Assembly: GCF_000185845.1 (NCBI RefSeq)
Contig: NZ_GL629647.1
Location: 2,423,667 to 2,458,423 of the forward strand
Length of the DNA stretch: 34,757 nt
Source of the DNA: Segatella salivae DSM 15606
GTDB taxonomy: Bacteria > Bacteroidota > Bacteroidia > Bacteroidales > Bacteroidaceae
Reading direction: 5' to 3'
Shown here: positions 6,469 through 16,379 of the stretch, piece after piece
How positions within the stretch are numbered: position 1 is the first letter of the stretch
Layout: every line of letters begins with the position of its first letter
The notes under the pieces: generated by a model
The model's input: the letters and a program-made list of their open reading frames with translations, nothing else
Told to the model about the DNA's origin: nothing
Database searches by the model: none
Program-made: the position numbers and the translations under genes

Positions 6469-8211
6469 TTAGTGAGAAGTAACCATATTATAATAGTCTT
6501 GCGGATTTGCCCAGAAGAGTTTTGTGTAATAACCCGTTGGCTCTTTATACTTCTTTGCAATGACAGCCTGAACGTTTTCGGCGTTGTAGGTGAGCTCATC
6601 GCTGGTATAAGGCAGACGATATGCAGGCGTTGGATAGCTGCTTGCCTGTGCATCGGTGGCGAAAGTAACCTTTGGGAAGCCCGTGCGGCGTACCACATTC
6701 CACGCTTCTAACTCATTTGTGAAGCTGAAGTTCAACCACAATTGTGTTGCAACAACCTTCTCACTTCCATCCCAAATGCTGTTAGCATAAGCGATAGCCT
6801 GTGCTTCTGTAGGTAGTTTTGTCACACGTTTGCCACCATAACTATCGTTGAAATGTGTAGCATCAACAGCCTTGTAGAGGGTGCTCTTGGTTTTAAGATT
6901 CTTGTAATATTCGAATGATTGTGCCACACCTTGAACGAAACACTCCTTAGCCTTGGTTGCATTTGCTGCCACACCATAGCCATTCAGGTAACATTCAGCC
7001 TTGCTTAAACTAACTTCAGCAGCATTAATCCAGCTGAAGGTTAGATGCTCATTACCTTGATAAGTAGCCCAACCTTGCACAGCTTGTGAGTCAATCACGC
7101 AGTAGTAATTAGCGCTTTTGATTCCCAAACTCTGATAAACCTTGATACTGTCTGTAGCCAAATCAGAGATTTCTGTGCTGCTCTTGCTGACGTCATAAGC
7201 CACATATCGTCCCATAGGATTAGGGTCGTAGATGAGTGGCAAGCGTGGGTCGGTGTTGGCATTAGGGTAGCCATTTGCGCCAACATTCATTGCATCGAGC
7301 ATGGTTTGAGAGCCAGAAGAGTTGCCATTACCGCTGAGTGCCTGAGAAACGCTCTTGCCATAATTGAATTCATCGGTTTGAGTATCGGCAGCGACGCCTT
7401 GATTTTGGCTGTTGTCGTCAATCAAAGGATAGGTTGAAGGATTCTCCAATATTTCCTTGATAGCAGCCTTTGCATCGCTGACACATTCGCCATGGGTAGC
7501 TAAGTGGAGGGCAATGCGGAGACGAAGTGAGTTTACATAGCGTTGCCAAATGTCTGCTTTTCCATCAGCAACTGTGAAGTCTTGGCGCTTCAATGAAGCC
7601 AAACCAGTGGCATTGAGATTGCCCGCTGCGAAATAATCACCTACTTCTTTCAAGTCTTTTAGAATTGTTTTGTAGGTTTCTACATCGCTATCGAATACGT
7701 CTTTTGCCTTAGCGTCTGCATAGTTACTTGTTTTCCATATTGTCGAAGCACCTGTATAGGGTACATCTCCCCATATAGAAAGCATTTCATGAAGCTGTGC
7801 TTGCATGATGGTTCGACCGAGTAAGAGGAATATTTTGTTTGAAGGCTGCTGAGCTTCTTCAAGCTTATTGTAGTTGTCTTCAAGCAAACGATACTGTGTT
7901 AGCATGTCATAAAAGTTCTGCCAACGCGTGTTATAATATCCTTCACTGGCTCCTCTGAATCGGCCACGACTATTGGCATTTCCAATAACTCCAGAGTAAA
8001 AGCCTGATGTTGTCGATTGAACATAATAGCGATAGTACGCGGGATTCATCCAATTATTGCCTTTATAGAGGATTCCAGTAAATACCTGTGGCACGCCAAC
8101 GGTTGAGGTTTTACTCGGATCTTCGTATTTAGAATTGAATGAAGAATCGCTACACGACACTGCAGTCAATAGTGTAAGCCCTGCTAAGGCTAATCCAAAT
8201 ATCTTTTTCAT
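6469..8211 (-). CDS. SusD/RagB-family nutrient-binding outer-membrane lipoprotein
   Basis: 580 residues. The start is a lipoprotein signal peptide with lipobox TAVSC and Cys20. The following region (SDSSFNSKYEDPSKTSTVGVPQ) and the helix-rich body with a C-terminal YRLPYTSDE segment fit the SusD-like group that pairs with SusC receptors. SusD proteins sit on the cell surface, bind glycan and form a lid over the SusC channel. It starts 27 bases after the SusC stop and ends in a strong terminator, so the two are co-transcribed. The frame is intact even though the partner gene is interrupted. Confidence 0.9.
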   Translation of the reverse strand: MKKIFGLALAGLTLLTAVSCSDSSFNSKYEDPSKTSTVGVPQVFTGILYKGNNWMNPAYYRYYVQSTTSGFYSGVIGNANSRGRFRGASEGYYNTRWQNFYDMLTQYRLLEDNYNKLEEAQQPSNKIFLLLGRTIMQAQLHEMLSIWGDVPYTGASTIWKTSNYADAKAKDVFDSDVETYKTILKDLKEVGDYFAAGNLNATGLASLKRQDFTVADGKADIWQRYVNSLRLRIALHLATHGECVSDAKAAIKEILENPSTYPLIDDNSQNQGVAADTQTDEFNYGKSVSQALSGNGNSSGSQTMLDAMNVGANGYPNANTDPRLPLIYDPNPMGRYVAYDVSKSSTEISDLATDSIKVYQSLGIKSANYYCVIDSQAVQGWATYQGNEHLTFSWINAAEVSLSKAECYLNGYGVAANATKAKECFVQGVAQSFEYYKNLKTKSTLYKAVDATHFNDSYGGKRVTKLPTEAQAIAYANSIWDGSEKVVATQLWLNFSFTNELEAWNVVRRTGFPKVTFATDAQASSYPTPAYRLPYTSDELTYNAENVQAVIAKKYKEPTGYYTKLFWANPQDYYNMVTSH

Positions 8212-8238
8212 ATTGTTACTTTATTTACTATATTCATA

Positions 8239-11200
8239 TTAGAAGTTTGCACGAAGCGTTAAACCGAACGAACGAGAAGTGGCAGTTGTTCCGCCAATCT
8301 GTGCCTGATAGATCCAGTTTGTACCATCCGTTGCCTCTGCATCAAACAGTTTCAAGCTGCGATAGAGATAGAATGGATTGCGTACATAGGCTGCAAGCGT
8401 GAGATTGTTGCAATGGAACTTCTTCGTAAGTAGCTTCGGAAGTGTGTATGCAAATGTTATCTCGCGGCACTTCACATAGCTGTTCTTTTGAATTGCATCG
8501 GCATAACTCTGGGTGGCACCTGTGCCCCATCCGTATTGACTATCATTCACTTCGAACTGTGTTACTACGACATCATTCGGTGTTCCGTCTTCTTTTACAC
8601 CCTTCTGAATAAGTCCGTTGTCCCATACATAGTGGCCATTTATCTTGGTTTCTCCACGCTTATAGTTAGGTACATCAGATGGTTTTACAACATGGATAGA
8701 AGTCTTATCTTCTGCCTTATCAGTATCACTGTAGTAATAAATGCCACCTGTTGCAGCATCACGAACACCAACTGCATCGGTGATATTACCTGCATCCATC
8801 ATATATTGCCATGGCAAGTTGAGTACATCTCCACCGATACGGAAGTCAAAGTTGAATGTAAGTGCGAAGTTCTTATAGCTTAACATGCCACCGAAACCAC
8901 CTGTAGCCTTAGGCATAGCATTGCCAACTTTGTGACGTACAGACGTATCTGTGATGTAAAGACCATTGGCTCCAACAAGTTTGTTGCCTTTATCGTCTGT
9001 CTTATATGTGTATGCATACCAGTCACCCATAGCCTCTCCAACGTGTGATTCTAAGCTTGCTGCACCATTATCACATGTCATGTGTGACAATACATCAAGG
9101 CCATCAGCGAGCTTCTTCACCTTGTTTCGGTTGAAGGCGGTATTGAAATTCAAGTCTAATCTCCAGTCTTTTGTCAAGAGAGGTGTACCATAAAGGCTGA
9201 TTTCTAAACCGGTATTGGTCAACTCACCCACGTTCATCAACATGCTTTTTGCACCCATTGATGAAGCCGAAGTGGTTGTAAGAATCTGGTCTTTAATGTC
9301 ATTGTAGTAGTAGCTGAGCTCCATTCCAAGTCGGTTATTGAGCCATTTGTTCTCAAGACCGAGTTCATATTCATGCTTACGTTCAGGCTTAATGCTCTCA
9401 TTACCGATATTGGTTGGTACGAAGTTGTAAGTGTAAGTGCTCGACCGAGTGATAGTTCCTTGGCTGAAAGCCATATTGGCTAAGTAGATAGAAGGAGCAT
9501 TACCTACAACACCATAAGATAGGCGAAGCTTTCCATAAACCCATCAAGTAGGTTTCTTTTCCTTTAATAACTCTGTATAAATAACGCTACCACTGACTGA
9601 AGGATAATAGAAAGTGTTGTTTCCTTTCTTTAGGGTTGAAGTCTTTTCTTGGCGGATTGTGCCTTCAAGATAGAGCCAACTGTCATAGCCATAGCTTCCG
9701 GTGAGGAAGAGACCTGTGCGAAGTTGATCCTGTTTATCCATGTCGGCACCCTTTGTTCCCACTGAAGCGTTGAGGTTGAACCAGTTCTCTTGTGTCAAAC
9801 CTTGATTCGTTCGAACAGCTGAAATGTAGTAATCTTCACGACGACCTGTCCATCCTGCACTGGCTGTTATGTTATGTTTCAGGTTGAAAGTCTTGTCATA
9901 AGTCAGCATGATATCACCGTAATAGATGCGATAACGGCTGTTAGAAAGCTTGTAAACATCATCATATTGGCCGTTGGTAGAGAATGAATGTGCATTTGAA
10001 GTATATTCTTTATTCTCTATCTTTTCAGTCGTCATGTCTGTTGCTATGCGTCCACTGAGCGTAAGACCATCCATGATTTTCCAAGTAGGATTAACGGCTC
10101 CCATGAATCGTTCGTGGTTAACGAACTCATTGTTACGGAATACTTTCCAGAAATATTCACTGATAAGTGAGGTTGATCCCATAGGACTATACAAGAAAGT
10201 CTCGTCAGGAGTCATCGTGTTTGGTGAGCCACCATTAATCTGAGCAATACCATTCAGGTAGCCAAGACTGGTGACTGTGTGGTCGCGGATATAGGCAATA
10301 TCTGTAAATCCGCCAAACATTCCCGAGTAGTTATTGGTTAATCGGCTGATACGATAAGGTCTATTCTTGATGCGTTGAGGTTGATAACTTACTGAGTAGT
10401 TGAGTTTGATGTCGTTGGTAACGTCGAAAGCTCCCGTCAAGTTAAAGTTATGACGGCTGTTTTCTGAGTTATACTGCATCGAACGAGTCTGATTATACGT
10501 ATAAGAGAAACGCACATTGTTACGTTCTGTGCCGTTTGTTATCGCAATGTTATAGTTCTGATTCACACCCGTACGGAAGATATCACCCCATTGGTTGTGG
10601 TCGATCGGACTATAATTACGTGTAGTTCCATCAAAATAGGTTATTGATTTACTTGAATCATAGGCTGGACCATAGTTGTAAATTGTAGGGCGTGGTGTTG
10701 TAATTGTATTGCCTGCACGGTCCTTATATATCTTGCGTAATCCCGTAACGGCTTCTTCTCCATCGCCTAATGCCCAGTTATCATAGCCGGGACCAAACTT
10801 CTTTTGGATGTCGGGCATATATGCAACCTTGTCAAAACCAATGCTTGCATTGAAGTCAATGTGAGTGCCTGTGCCTCTTGATGCGGTTTTCGTCGTGATC
10901 ATAATAACACCATTTGCGGCCTCAGAACCATAGAGAGCAGACGCTGCAGCGCCTTTCAAGATAGAGATATTCTCAATGTCTTCGGGGTTGATGTCTACCA
11001 AACCATTGGCTGCAATACGTTGGTTTGACCAATAGTCATTGTTGTTTACATTACCATTGTGAATTGGAACACCATCTAATACCAATAGCGGTTGGGTGTT
11101 ACCTGTGATAGATGACAAACCACGTACAGAGACAGAGATGGCTGAATTGCCTCCAGGCGCGGTCTGAATCCTTACACCTGAGGCCTTACCATATAGACCT

Positions 11201-11643
11201 GTGGCAATGCTTGGAGAGCCTGTACGGTTCAAATCGGCTGCTCCAATGGAGCTTACTGCGTAACCTAACTTCTTGGAATCTTTCTTAATACCAAGTGCAG
11301 TCACTACAACTTCATCAATGTTCTGGCTTCCTTCGTCCATGACAACATCAATATTCTTCCGGCCTTTCACGTCAATGGCCTTTGTAGAGAACCCGATGTA
11401 GCTGAACTCCAACGTTGATGAAGCCGCACATTTGATAGTATAGTTGCCATCAACATCAGTGACTCCGCCTGAAGAAGTGCCTAAAATCTTCACTGTAGCG
11501 CCTGCAATAGGCTCGCCGGCCTGGTCTTTTACACAGCCCTTCACCACGAAATTCTGAGCATAGGTGACGACTGTGAACAAGAGAAACAAGGCCATCAAAG
11601 ATATTCTCTGAATACTTTGATAAAAACATTTCGATTGTTTCAT
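8239..11643 (-). pseudogene. SusC/RagA-type TonB-dependent receptor, interrupted by an in-frame TGA
   Basis: The reading frame is continuous except for one TGA at 9544-9546. Upstream part: signal peptide (ends VVTYAQ), carboxypeptidase-regulatory-like domain (VKGCVKDQAGEPIAGATV), the segment DEVVVTALGIKKDSKKLG, plug domain and half of the barrel. Downstream part, in the same frame: W-V-YGKLRLSYGVVGNAPS onward through the last strands to the C-terminal LTLRANF. The YGKLR-SYG-VGN block is a conserved SusC segment, so the stop sits inside the barrel. With TGG in place of TGA the product would be about 1,130 residues, normal for SusC. A barrel ending at the stop could not close. I chose the ATG at 11643 (MKQSKCF, signal peptide) over an upstream ATG at 11670. 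Real mutation or sequence error cannot be told apart here. Confidence 0.85.
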
Positions 11644-11721
11644 CTGAATAATAGGTTTAGAGTTTTGCATATTGTATATAGCGTTAAAAAATTGTCTGTG
11701 GTCAATGAAACTTTATTGTCG

Positions 11722-11754
11722 CACGAACGATAAACTCATTTGAGTCAAATCGTG
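11722..11754. promoter_or_regulatory. Nested dyad ahead of the SusC gene
   Basis: An outer arm pair CACGA/TCGTG encloses an inner pair ACTCA/TGAGT around TT, in the 160-base gap between the fucosidase stop and the SusC start. No T run follows on the minus strand and no TAnnTTTG box is seen, so it could be a regulator site or an RNA structure in a continuous transcript. Confidence 0.35.
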
Positions 11755-11803
11755 TGCTAAAGTCCTTCATTTCATAGCGTGTTTTGCGTGTAATGGTGTT
11801 GTA

Positions 11804-13180
11804 TTATAGGTTTAATTGCAAGGCGAAAGGTTCTGCTTTCATCCCTTCTGGCAGTTTAATGGTCACCTTCCCATCGTTGGTTTTTGTCATTTTTAGCCTC
11901 TTGTTTACTCCAAGGAGCATAACACTTTTGGGAACATTGGTATGCCATGACAGGGTCGATGGCATTTCTTCGCCGTCTGAAAGGGCGTAGATGGCATAGC
12001 GTTGACGCCCATTTTTATCGGCTGTAAACCATAGCTTTCCTTCCTGATAATAGGGCGTTGGCACTGTGTTATAAATGGCTTTGCCATAGCGTTTCAGCCA
12101 TTGTCCAATACTATCCAACCTACATGCTGCTTCTTTTTGAATGCGTCCGTCTGCCGTAGGCCCAACGCCAAGCACAAGGTTTCCACCTTTTGCTACAACC
12201 TCTACCAAGGTGTTGATGACCTTTGTCGCCGACTTCCAAACAGGATTCTTTACCCATCCCCAATCGTTTGACAGCGGAATACAACTTTCCCAAGGGTAGT
12301 TGAGCTGTTGTTCAGGAATAGTTCGTTCGGGGGTTTGATAGTTTTCATAAGGTCCATGAATGGTTCTGTCAACGATAATCAAGCCCGGTTGCAGTGCTCT
12401 TGCACGCGAAGCAATGCGTGGCATATTGATATCTTGCCCGTTTTCCTTGCATACCCATCCGCCATCGAGCCACAGAATATCCACCTTTCCATAGTCTCGC
12501 AGCAACTCTTCTGTCTGGGCATAGACAAAGTTCTTAAAGCGGTTCCAGCGCCAGGGCCATTGCTTGATGTCATAGTTAACATTGCGTCCGCGTTTAATGG
12601 GATAGACATCCCACCAATAATCCTGTGAATGCCAGTCGGGTTTAGAGTAATATTCGCCCACCATAAAGCCTTTGTTGCGGAAAGCTTGAAGCACATAGCG
12701 CAGTACATCGCGTTTAGGATTGTCGCGAAAAGCATGTTGGGCTATCGTGAAATCGGTTTGTTTAGAGTCATACATGCAGAAACCATCATGGTGTTTTGTT
12801 GTGAACAGCATATATTTCATCCCTGCTTTGTCGAATGTTGAGGCCCATTGTTCGGGGTCAAACTTTGTGGGATTGAACGTGTTGGATAGGCCCCAATACC
12901 ATGCTTTGTATTGATCGTAGGTCTTTGTTGTGTCGCGTGTAATCCAGTTTTCATCGCAAATAGACCATGATTCCACAATACCTGGAACAGCATAAAGCCC
13001 CCAATGGATGAGCACTCCAAACTTTAAGTCTTGCCATTGCTTTAGTTTCTTCACCACAAGAGGGTCTGTTGGCCACTCATAGGTTTGCGAACGCTCATAC
13101 ACATCGCCTTGTGCAAAGGCACCATGTGCACTGATGAGCATTGCGATAGCACAGATTATTTTCTTCAAATTCATTATCAT
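11804..13180 (-). CDS. Alpha-L-fucosidase, glycoside hydrolase family 29
   Basis: 458 residues with a signal peptide (about 1-24, ending AFAQ). The GH29 catalytic barrel is clear: FGVLIHWGLYAVPG with H59, TKHHDGF with H130-H131, and VDILWLDGGW with nucleophile D239; the acid/base is not obvious by eye, as usual for this family. The enzyme removes alpha-linked L-fucose from glycans by a retaining mechanism. Only a short beta-sandwich remains after the barrel, ending LPEGMKAEPFALQLNL. The start lies two bases after the GH3 stop; ATG-ATA-ATG offers a second start at 13174. Together they suggest a fucosylated substrate carrying beta-linked glucose or xylose. Confidence 0.92.
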   Translation of the reverse strand: MIMNLKKIICAIAMLISAHGAFAQGDVYERSQTYEWPTDPLVVKKLKQWQDLKFGVLIHWGLYAVPGIVESWSICDENWITRDTTKTYDQYKAWYWGLSNTFNPTKFDPEQWASTFDKAGMKYMLFTTKHHDGFCMYDSKQTDFTIAQHAFRDNPKRDVLRYVLQAFRNKGFMVGEYYSKPDWHSQDYWWDVYPIKRGRNVNYDIKQWPWRWNRFKNFVYAQTEELLRDYGKVDILWLDGGWVCKENGQDINMPRIASRARALQPGLIIVDRTIHGPYENYQTPERTIPEQQLNYPWESCIPLSNDWGWVKNPVWKSATKVINTLVEVVAKGGNLVLGVGPTADGRIQKEAACRLDSIGQWLKRYGKAIYNTVPTPYYQEGKLWFTADKNGRQRYAIYALSDGEEMPSTLSWHTNVPKSVMLLGVNKRLKMTKTNDGKVTIKLPEGMKAEPFALQLNL

Positions 13181-13182
13181 TC

Positions 13183-15555
13183 TTATTTATATGGTGGTGA
13201 AAGTGTCTCAGCTTCGGTCTGTATGACGGCATGAAGTGGTAGCTTGTTTGACGCACCTCCTATGCCGATGTCAATAGATCGGGCTTCAACAACAGACTGC
13301 ATCTCGGCATTAATGAGGGAGAAGTCTTTGGGTTCAAGGTCGAAGGTGACGCATTTTGTCTGTCCTTTGGGGATAAAAATGCGCTTAAAGTGCTTCAATT
13401 GAAGCAATGGTTGCACTACACTTGCCACCTGATCATGCGTGTAAAGTTGTGCCACTTCCTCACCATCCGTGTCGCCAGTATTGGTGATTTCAAACGAGAT
13501 ACGATAGGCGTTTCGCCCTGTTTTCTCTGTTCTCATCTTGTCATAGCTGAAAGTTGTGTAGCTCAGTCCATAGCCAAACGGATATAAGGGAGCTGCACTC
13601 ATCTCCACATAGTCATGGGGTGAGGGCATGCGTTTATTGTAGTAGCAAGGGAGTTGGCCTACACTGACGGGCACACTGATAGGCAATCGTCCCGCAGGAT
13701 TAATGTCTCCGAAGAGTACATCGGCTATCGCTTGCCCACCTTCTTGGCCGGGATAGTAGGCCGTTAGCAAGGCATCAGCGTGTGTTGCCGCCCAGTTTTT
13801 CTGTAAAGGACGGCCTTCTATATAGACAACGACAAGCGGTTTGCCTGTCTTTTTGACGGCTTTCAGCAACTCTTCCTGGCGTCCTGTCAAGGTCAACGAC
13901 GCACGATCATAGCCTTCTCCCGATTCCATGTCACTCACAGTTGAGGCATTTACCATTGCCGCCCCAGTCGCTTGATAATCTGTTTTGAAGTCACGTGCAC
14001 TCGAACCTCCTACAACTGCAACGACAACATCGGCCCATTTTGCAGCTGCAACGGCTTCATCAATGTTGCTGTTTGCCGTGTCTCGGATGGCACATCCTTT
14101 CACATAGCGAAGTTGTGCCGCAGGAATCTTTGTCTGAAGTCCCATCAACACCGTCTTCACATGCCCTTCTTGTTGCGGTGCAGTGTAGTCACCGAGCATG
14201 TTATATACGTTGTTTGCGTTCGGTCCTACTAAGGCAATTTTGGCCTTTCTCTGTAGCGGCAGGCACTGATTTGAGTTTTTCAACAATGTGATGAGTTGTT
14301 GGGCGGCCTTCAATGCCAAGGCTTTGTCGGCCTCGTTATCAATCGTTTTTGCCTCTGCGGCATTGACATAAGGGTGTTCAAAGAGTCCCATCTCAAACTT
14401 CATGCGTAGCACTCGCGCGCAAGCTGAATCGATATCATGCTCTGTTATCCATCCTTTCTCTAAGGCTTCTGGCAGTAGTGCATAAGCGCGTCCACCCAAA
14501 TCTATGTCTACTCCGGCTTTTAATGCCATCCCACCTGCCTCTGCCAAGGTGTGCGTTACATGGTGGGTGTGCCACAATCCGTCAATACTATAGAGGTCAG
14601 AAAGCACAAATCCCGAGAAGTTCCAACGTTTCCTTAGCACGTCATCATAAAGCCATCGGTTGCCCGTTGAAGGCACTCCATCCAGTGAATTATAGGAAGT
14701 CATGACCGAAGTTGCCCCAGCTTGTATAGCTTTCTCAAATGGGAGTAAGAAGTTTTGGCATACATCTCGCAGTCCACCTACTGTCTGACAGCCGTTTTGT
14801 CCGCCTTCGGTTGTGCCGTAACCCACAAAGTGTTTCAACGTGGGTATTGTCGCATGGGGTTGTGAATGCTTGCCTCCGCCGAGTCCTTTCACCATAGATG
14901 CACCGATAACGGCAGTCAAAACAGGGTCTTCTCCCATACATTCTTCCACACGAGACCAACGTGGATCACGCGTCAAATCAAGTACAGGACCGAAGCTGAT
15001 ATGTGCTCCTTGTTGTCTGATTTGACGCGCGATACACTGTCCTATGGCTTCAGCGAGCGTATTGTTCCATGTGGCTGCCAACCCTAATCCCGTTGGAAAT
15101 ACCGTTGTTCCGATAGCCATGTGCCCATGAGGTGCCTCTTCTGCCAAGAACAAGGGTATGCCAAGACGTGTGTTTTGAATGGCATATTGCTGCAGTTTGT
15201 TGGCAGTTTGCGCTGCCAGATAAGGCGTTAATCCGTTTTCTAAGCTCTTCTTTGTCCAAGGATCAGCGCGGAAAGTGGCCCATAGCATACCGATTTTACC
15301 TTCTGCAATGTCTTTCTTGAACGTGTCGGAAAGTTCAATCTGTTGTCGATTTCGAATGTAGTAGTCCCATGCCAGCATACACCTTAGCTGGCCGATTTTC
15401 TCATCTAATGTCATGCGACGAAGCAAATCAGTCACTCGTTGGGCTGTCGGCAGCTTCTCATTTTGATAGGGGAAGTGTCCTTTTGCTTTCAGGTTTAAGC
15501 ATAAACCACAAGCCATAAGCAGCAGAACGGTGACGTTGCATCGCGCGATTTTCAT
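13183..15555 (-). CDS. Glycoside hydrolase family 3 beta-glycosidase
   Basis: 790 residues. The N-terminal barrel carries LTRDPRWSRVEECMGEDP (194-211), KHFVGYGTTEGG with K241-H242, and GFVLSDLYSIDG with nucleophile D320. The second domain has LVGPNANN and the GH3 block GQEGGQAIADVLFGDINPAGRLP; an Fn3-like C-terminal domain follows. Such enzymes release beta-linked glucose or xylose from the non-reducing end; the exact sugar cannot be read from the sequence. The N-terminus has a signal peptide that might instead be a lipobox (LLMAC, Cys16). It is the first gene of the leftward glycan cluster. No promoter consensus was found upstream. Confidence 0.92.
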   Translation of the reverse strand: MKIARCNVTVLLLMACGLCLNLKAKGHFPYQNEKLPTAQRVTDLLRRMTLDEKIGQLRCMLAWDYYIRNRQQIELSDTFKKDIAEGKIGMLWATFRADPWTKKSLENGLTPYLAAQTANKLQQYAIQNTRLGIPLFLAEEAPHGHMAIGTTVFPTGLGLAATWNNTLAEAIGQCIARQIRQQGAHISFGPVLDLTRDPRWSRVEECMGEDPVLTAVIGASMVKGLGGGKHSQPHATIPTLKHFVGYGTTEGGQNGCQTVGGLRDVCQNFLLPFEKAIQAGATSVMTSYNSLDGVPSTGNRWLYDDVLRKRWNFSGFVLSDLYSIDGLWHTHHVTHTLAEAGGMALKAGVDIDLGGRAYALLPEALEKGWITEHDIDSACARVLRMKFEMGLFEHPYVNAAEAKTIDNEADKALALKAAQQLITLLKNSNQCLPLQRKAKIALVGPNANNVYNMLGDYTAPQQEGHVKTVLMGLQTKIPAAQLRYVKGCAIRDTANSNIDEAVAAAKWADVVVAVVGGSSARDFKTDYQATGAAMVNASTVSDMESGEGYDRASLTLTGRQEELLKAVKKTGKPLVVVYIEGRPLQKNWAATHADALLTAYYPGQEGGQAIADVLFGDINPAGRLPISVPVSVGQLPCYYNKRMPSPHDYVEMSAAPLYPFGYGLSYTTFSYDKMRTEKTGRNAYRISFEITNTGDTDGEEVAQLYTHDQVASVVQPLLQLKHFKRIFIPKGQTKCVTFDLEPKDFSLINAEMQSVVEARSIDIGIGGASNKLPLHAVIQTEAETLSPPYK

Positions 15556-15688
15556 AATGTTGATTTGTGTTTTGATAGTTCTCAGCGAATTTAAAGTGTA
15601 AACAAGAGATTTAGAGAGTGTGACTTTTGGGACTACCTACATTGCCATTGTCATGCTTTTTGTGGCATGCGATGGACTTGATATTGGT

Positions 15689-15702
15689 TCATGACGTCAT
15701 GA
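15689..15702. promoter_or_regulatory. Perfect 14-base palindrome TCATGACGTCATGA
   Basis: Both arms match completely around a central ACGT. It lies about 135 bases upstream of the GH3 start codon, so it could be an operator of the glycan cluster. Further TCATG words nearby (15711-15715, 15751-15755) weaken the case that it stands out. Confidence 0.3.
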
Positions 15703-16171
15703 TTCATGCGGTCATGGATTGTTTTTTTCTTAGGTTTATAGGTCATTCAATCATGAATTGATAGTTTATTCATGGTGTGCTTCCCAATGACGGATAACGT
15801 TCTGTGTCTTCTGATAGCGTTCATGGTCAGACAAAGTGCGTTGAACATAGGTGGAAATGCACACAACTATTTCGGTGGTAAAAGTAGTAATAAGTTTTGA
15901 TAAAAGCAAGTTTTTGTTTTAATTATTTAATAAATTTTGTGTTTTCACTTTTTTGTTATCGGCTGTGTTGCGTTATTTCATGGGTAAAAGAGGCGTAACA
16001 GCGATGCCGATTTTGCCTTTTCTTATCGTGATTTGAATGTCATGGGATTATGGGTTGCCCCATTTCAAATGCTTGTTGTTTTCATGTTATGGCTCATGGA
16101 ATTAGCGATGAATGAAAGAAGGAAAATCCTTTGTTTCGTGCTTTGTTTTTGTTTTATGGTTATGGTTAGGT

Positions 16172-16259
16172 TATTTGCGGAGTCGTTTGTGGCATTTTAC
16201 CGCATGATTTGCGTCATTTCATCGCGTTATTCATGCCATATTACGGCATAATTTGTGTG
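16172..16259. repeat. Eight 11-bp phased A/T-tract units
   Basis: Eight consecutive 11-base units start at 16172, 16183, 16194, 16205, 16216, 16227, 16238 and 16249. Each begins with an A/T run, often containing ATTT, and ends with a G/C-containing half such as GCGNN or CGGCA; for example TGATTTGCGTC at 16205-16215 and ATATTACGGCA at 16238-16248. The units are diverged in sequence but kept in strict register. Confidence 0.65.
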
Positions 16260-16311
16260 AGATTGTTTTTTCATTCCTTTCTATTGAAAGAGTGTTCTAT
16301 ATTATAAGGTA

Positions 16312-16363
16312 GGAATATAAAATGCAATCCGCGCCACATCTACTTTGGAGGTGCGGCGCGGAT
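16312..16363 (-). terminator. Terminator of the uxuAB operon
   Basis: A G/C-rich 9-bp stem ATCCGCGCC (16327-16335) / GGCGCGGAT (16355-16363), with further partial pairing inside. On the minus strand it is followed by TGCATTTTAT. It begins 17 bases after the uxuB stop. Confidence 0.8.
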
Positions 16364-16379
16364 GGTTTCTTTTCAGGCG

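Larger units (their letters stand above)
15556..16311. other. Large gene-free spacer with palindrome and 11-bp phased array
   Basis: An A/T-rich region between the GH3 start and the uxuB terminator. It holds a perfect 14-base palindrome TCATGACGTCATGA at 15689-15702, a hairpin TCAAT/ATTGA at 15747-15761, many TCATG words, and an array of 11-bp units near its right end (listed separately). A 72-codon open frame at 16033-16251 overlaps the array and looks like chance. I see no promoter for the GH3 operon. Confidence 0.5.

Noticed and set aside
9475..9560. A frameshift between two neighbouring SusC genes
   Set aside because: Both parts lie in the same frame. A lone TGA separates them, and the codons between stop and the next ATG continue the conserved barrel sequence.
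13972..14291. Overlapping plus-strand frames opposite the GH3 gene
   Set aside because: Shadows of a strongly supported gene on the other strand; Cys/His-rich translations typical of antisense reading.
16033..16251. 72-codon frame in the GH3-uxuB spacer
   Set aside because: It overlaps the 11-bp array; its hydrophobic translation simply follows from T-rich DNA. No start signal or family match.
16172..16259. CRISPR or simple tandem repeat
   Set aside because: Units are only 11 bases, contiguous and diverged; there are no spacers and no cas genes in the window.
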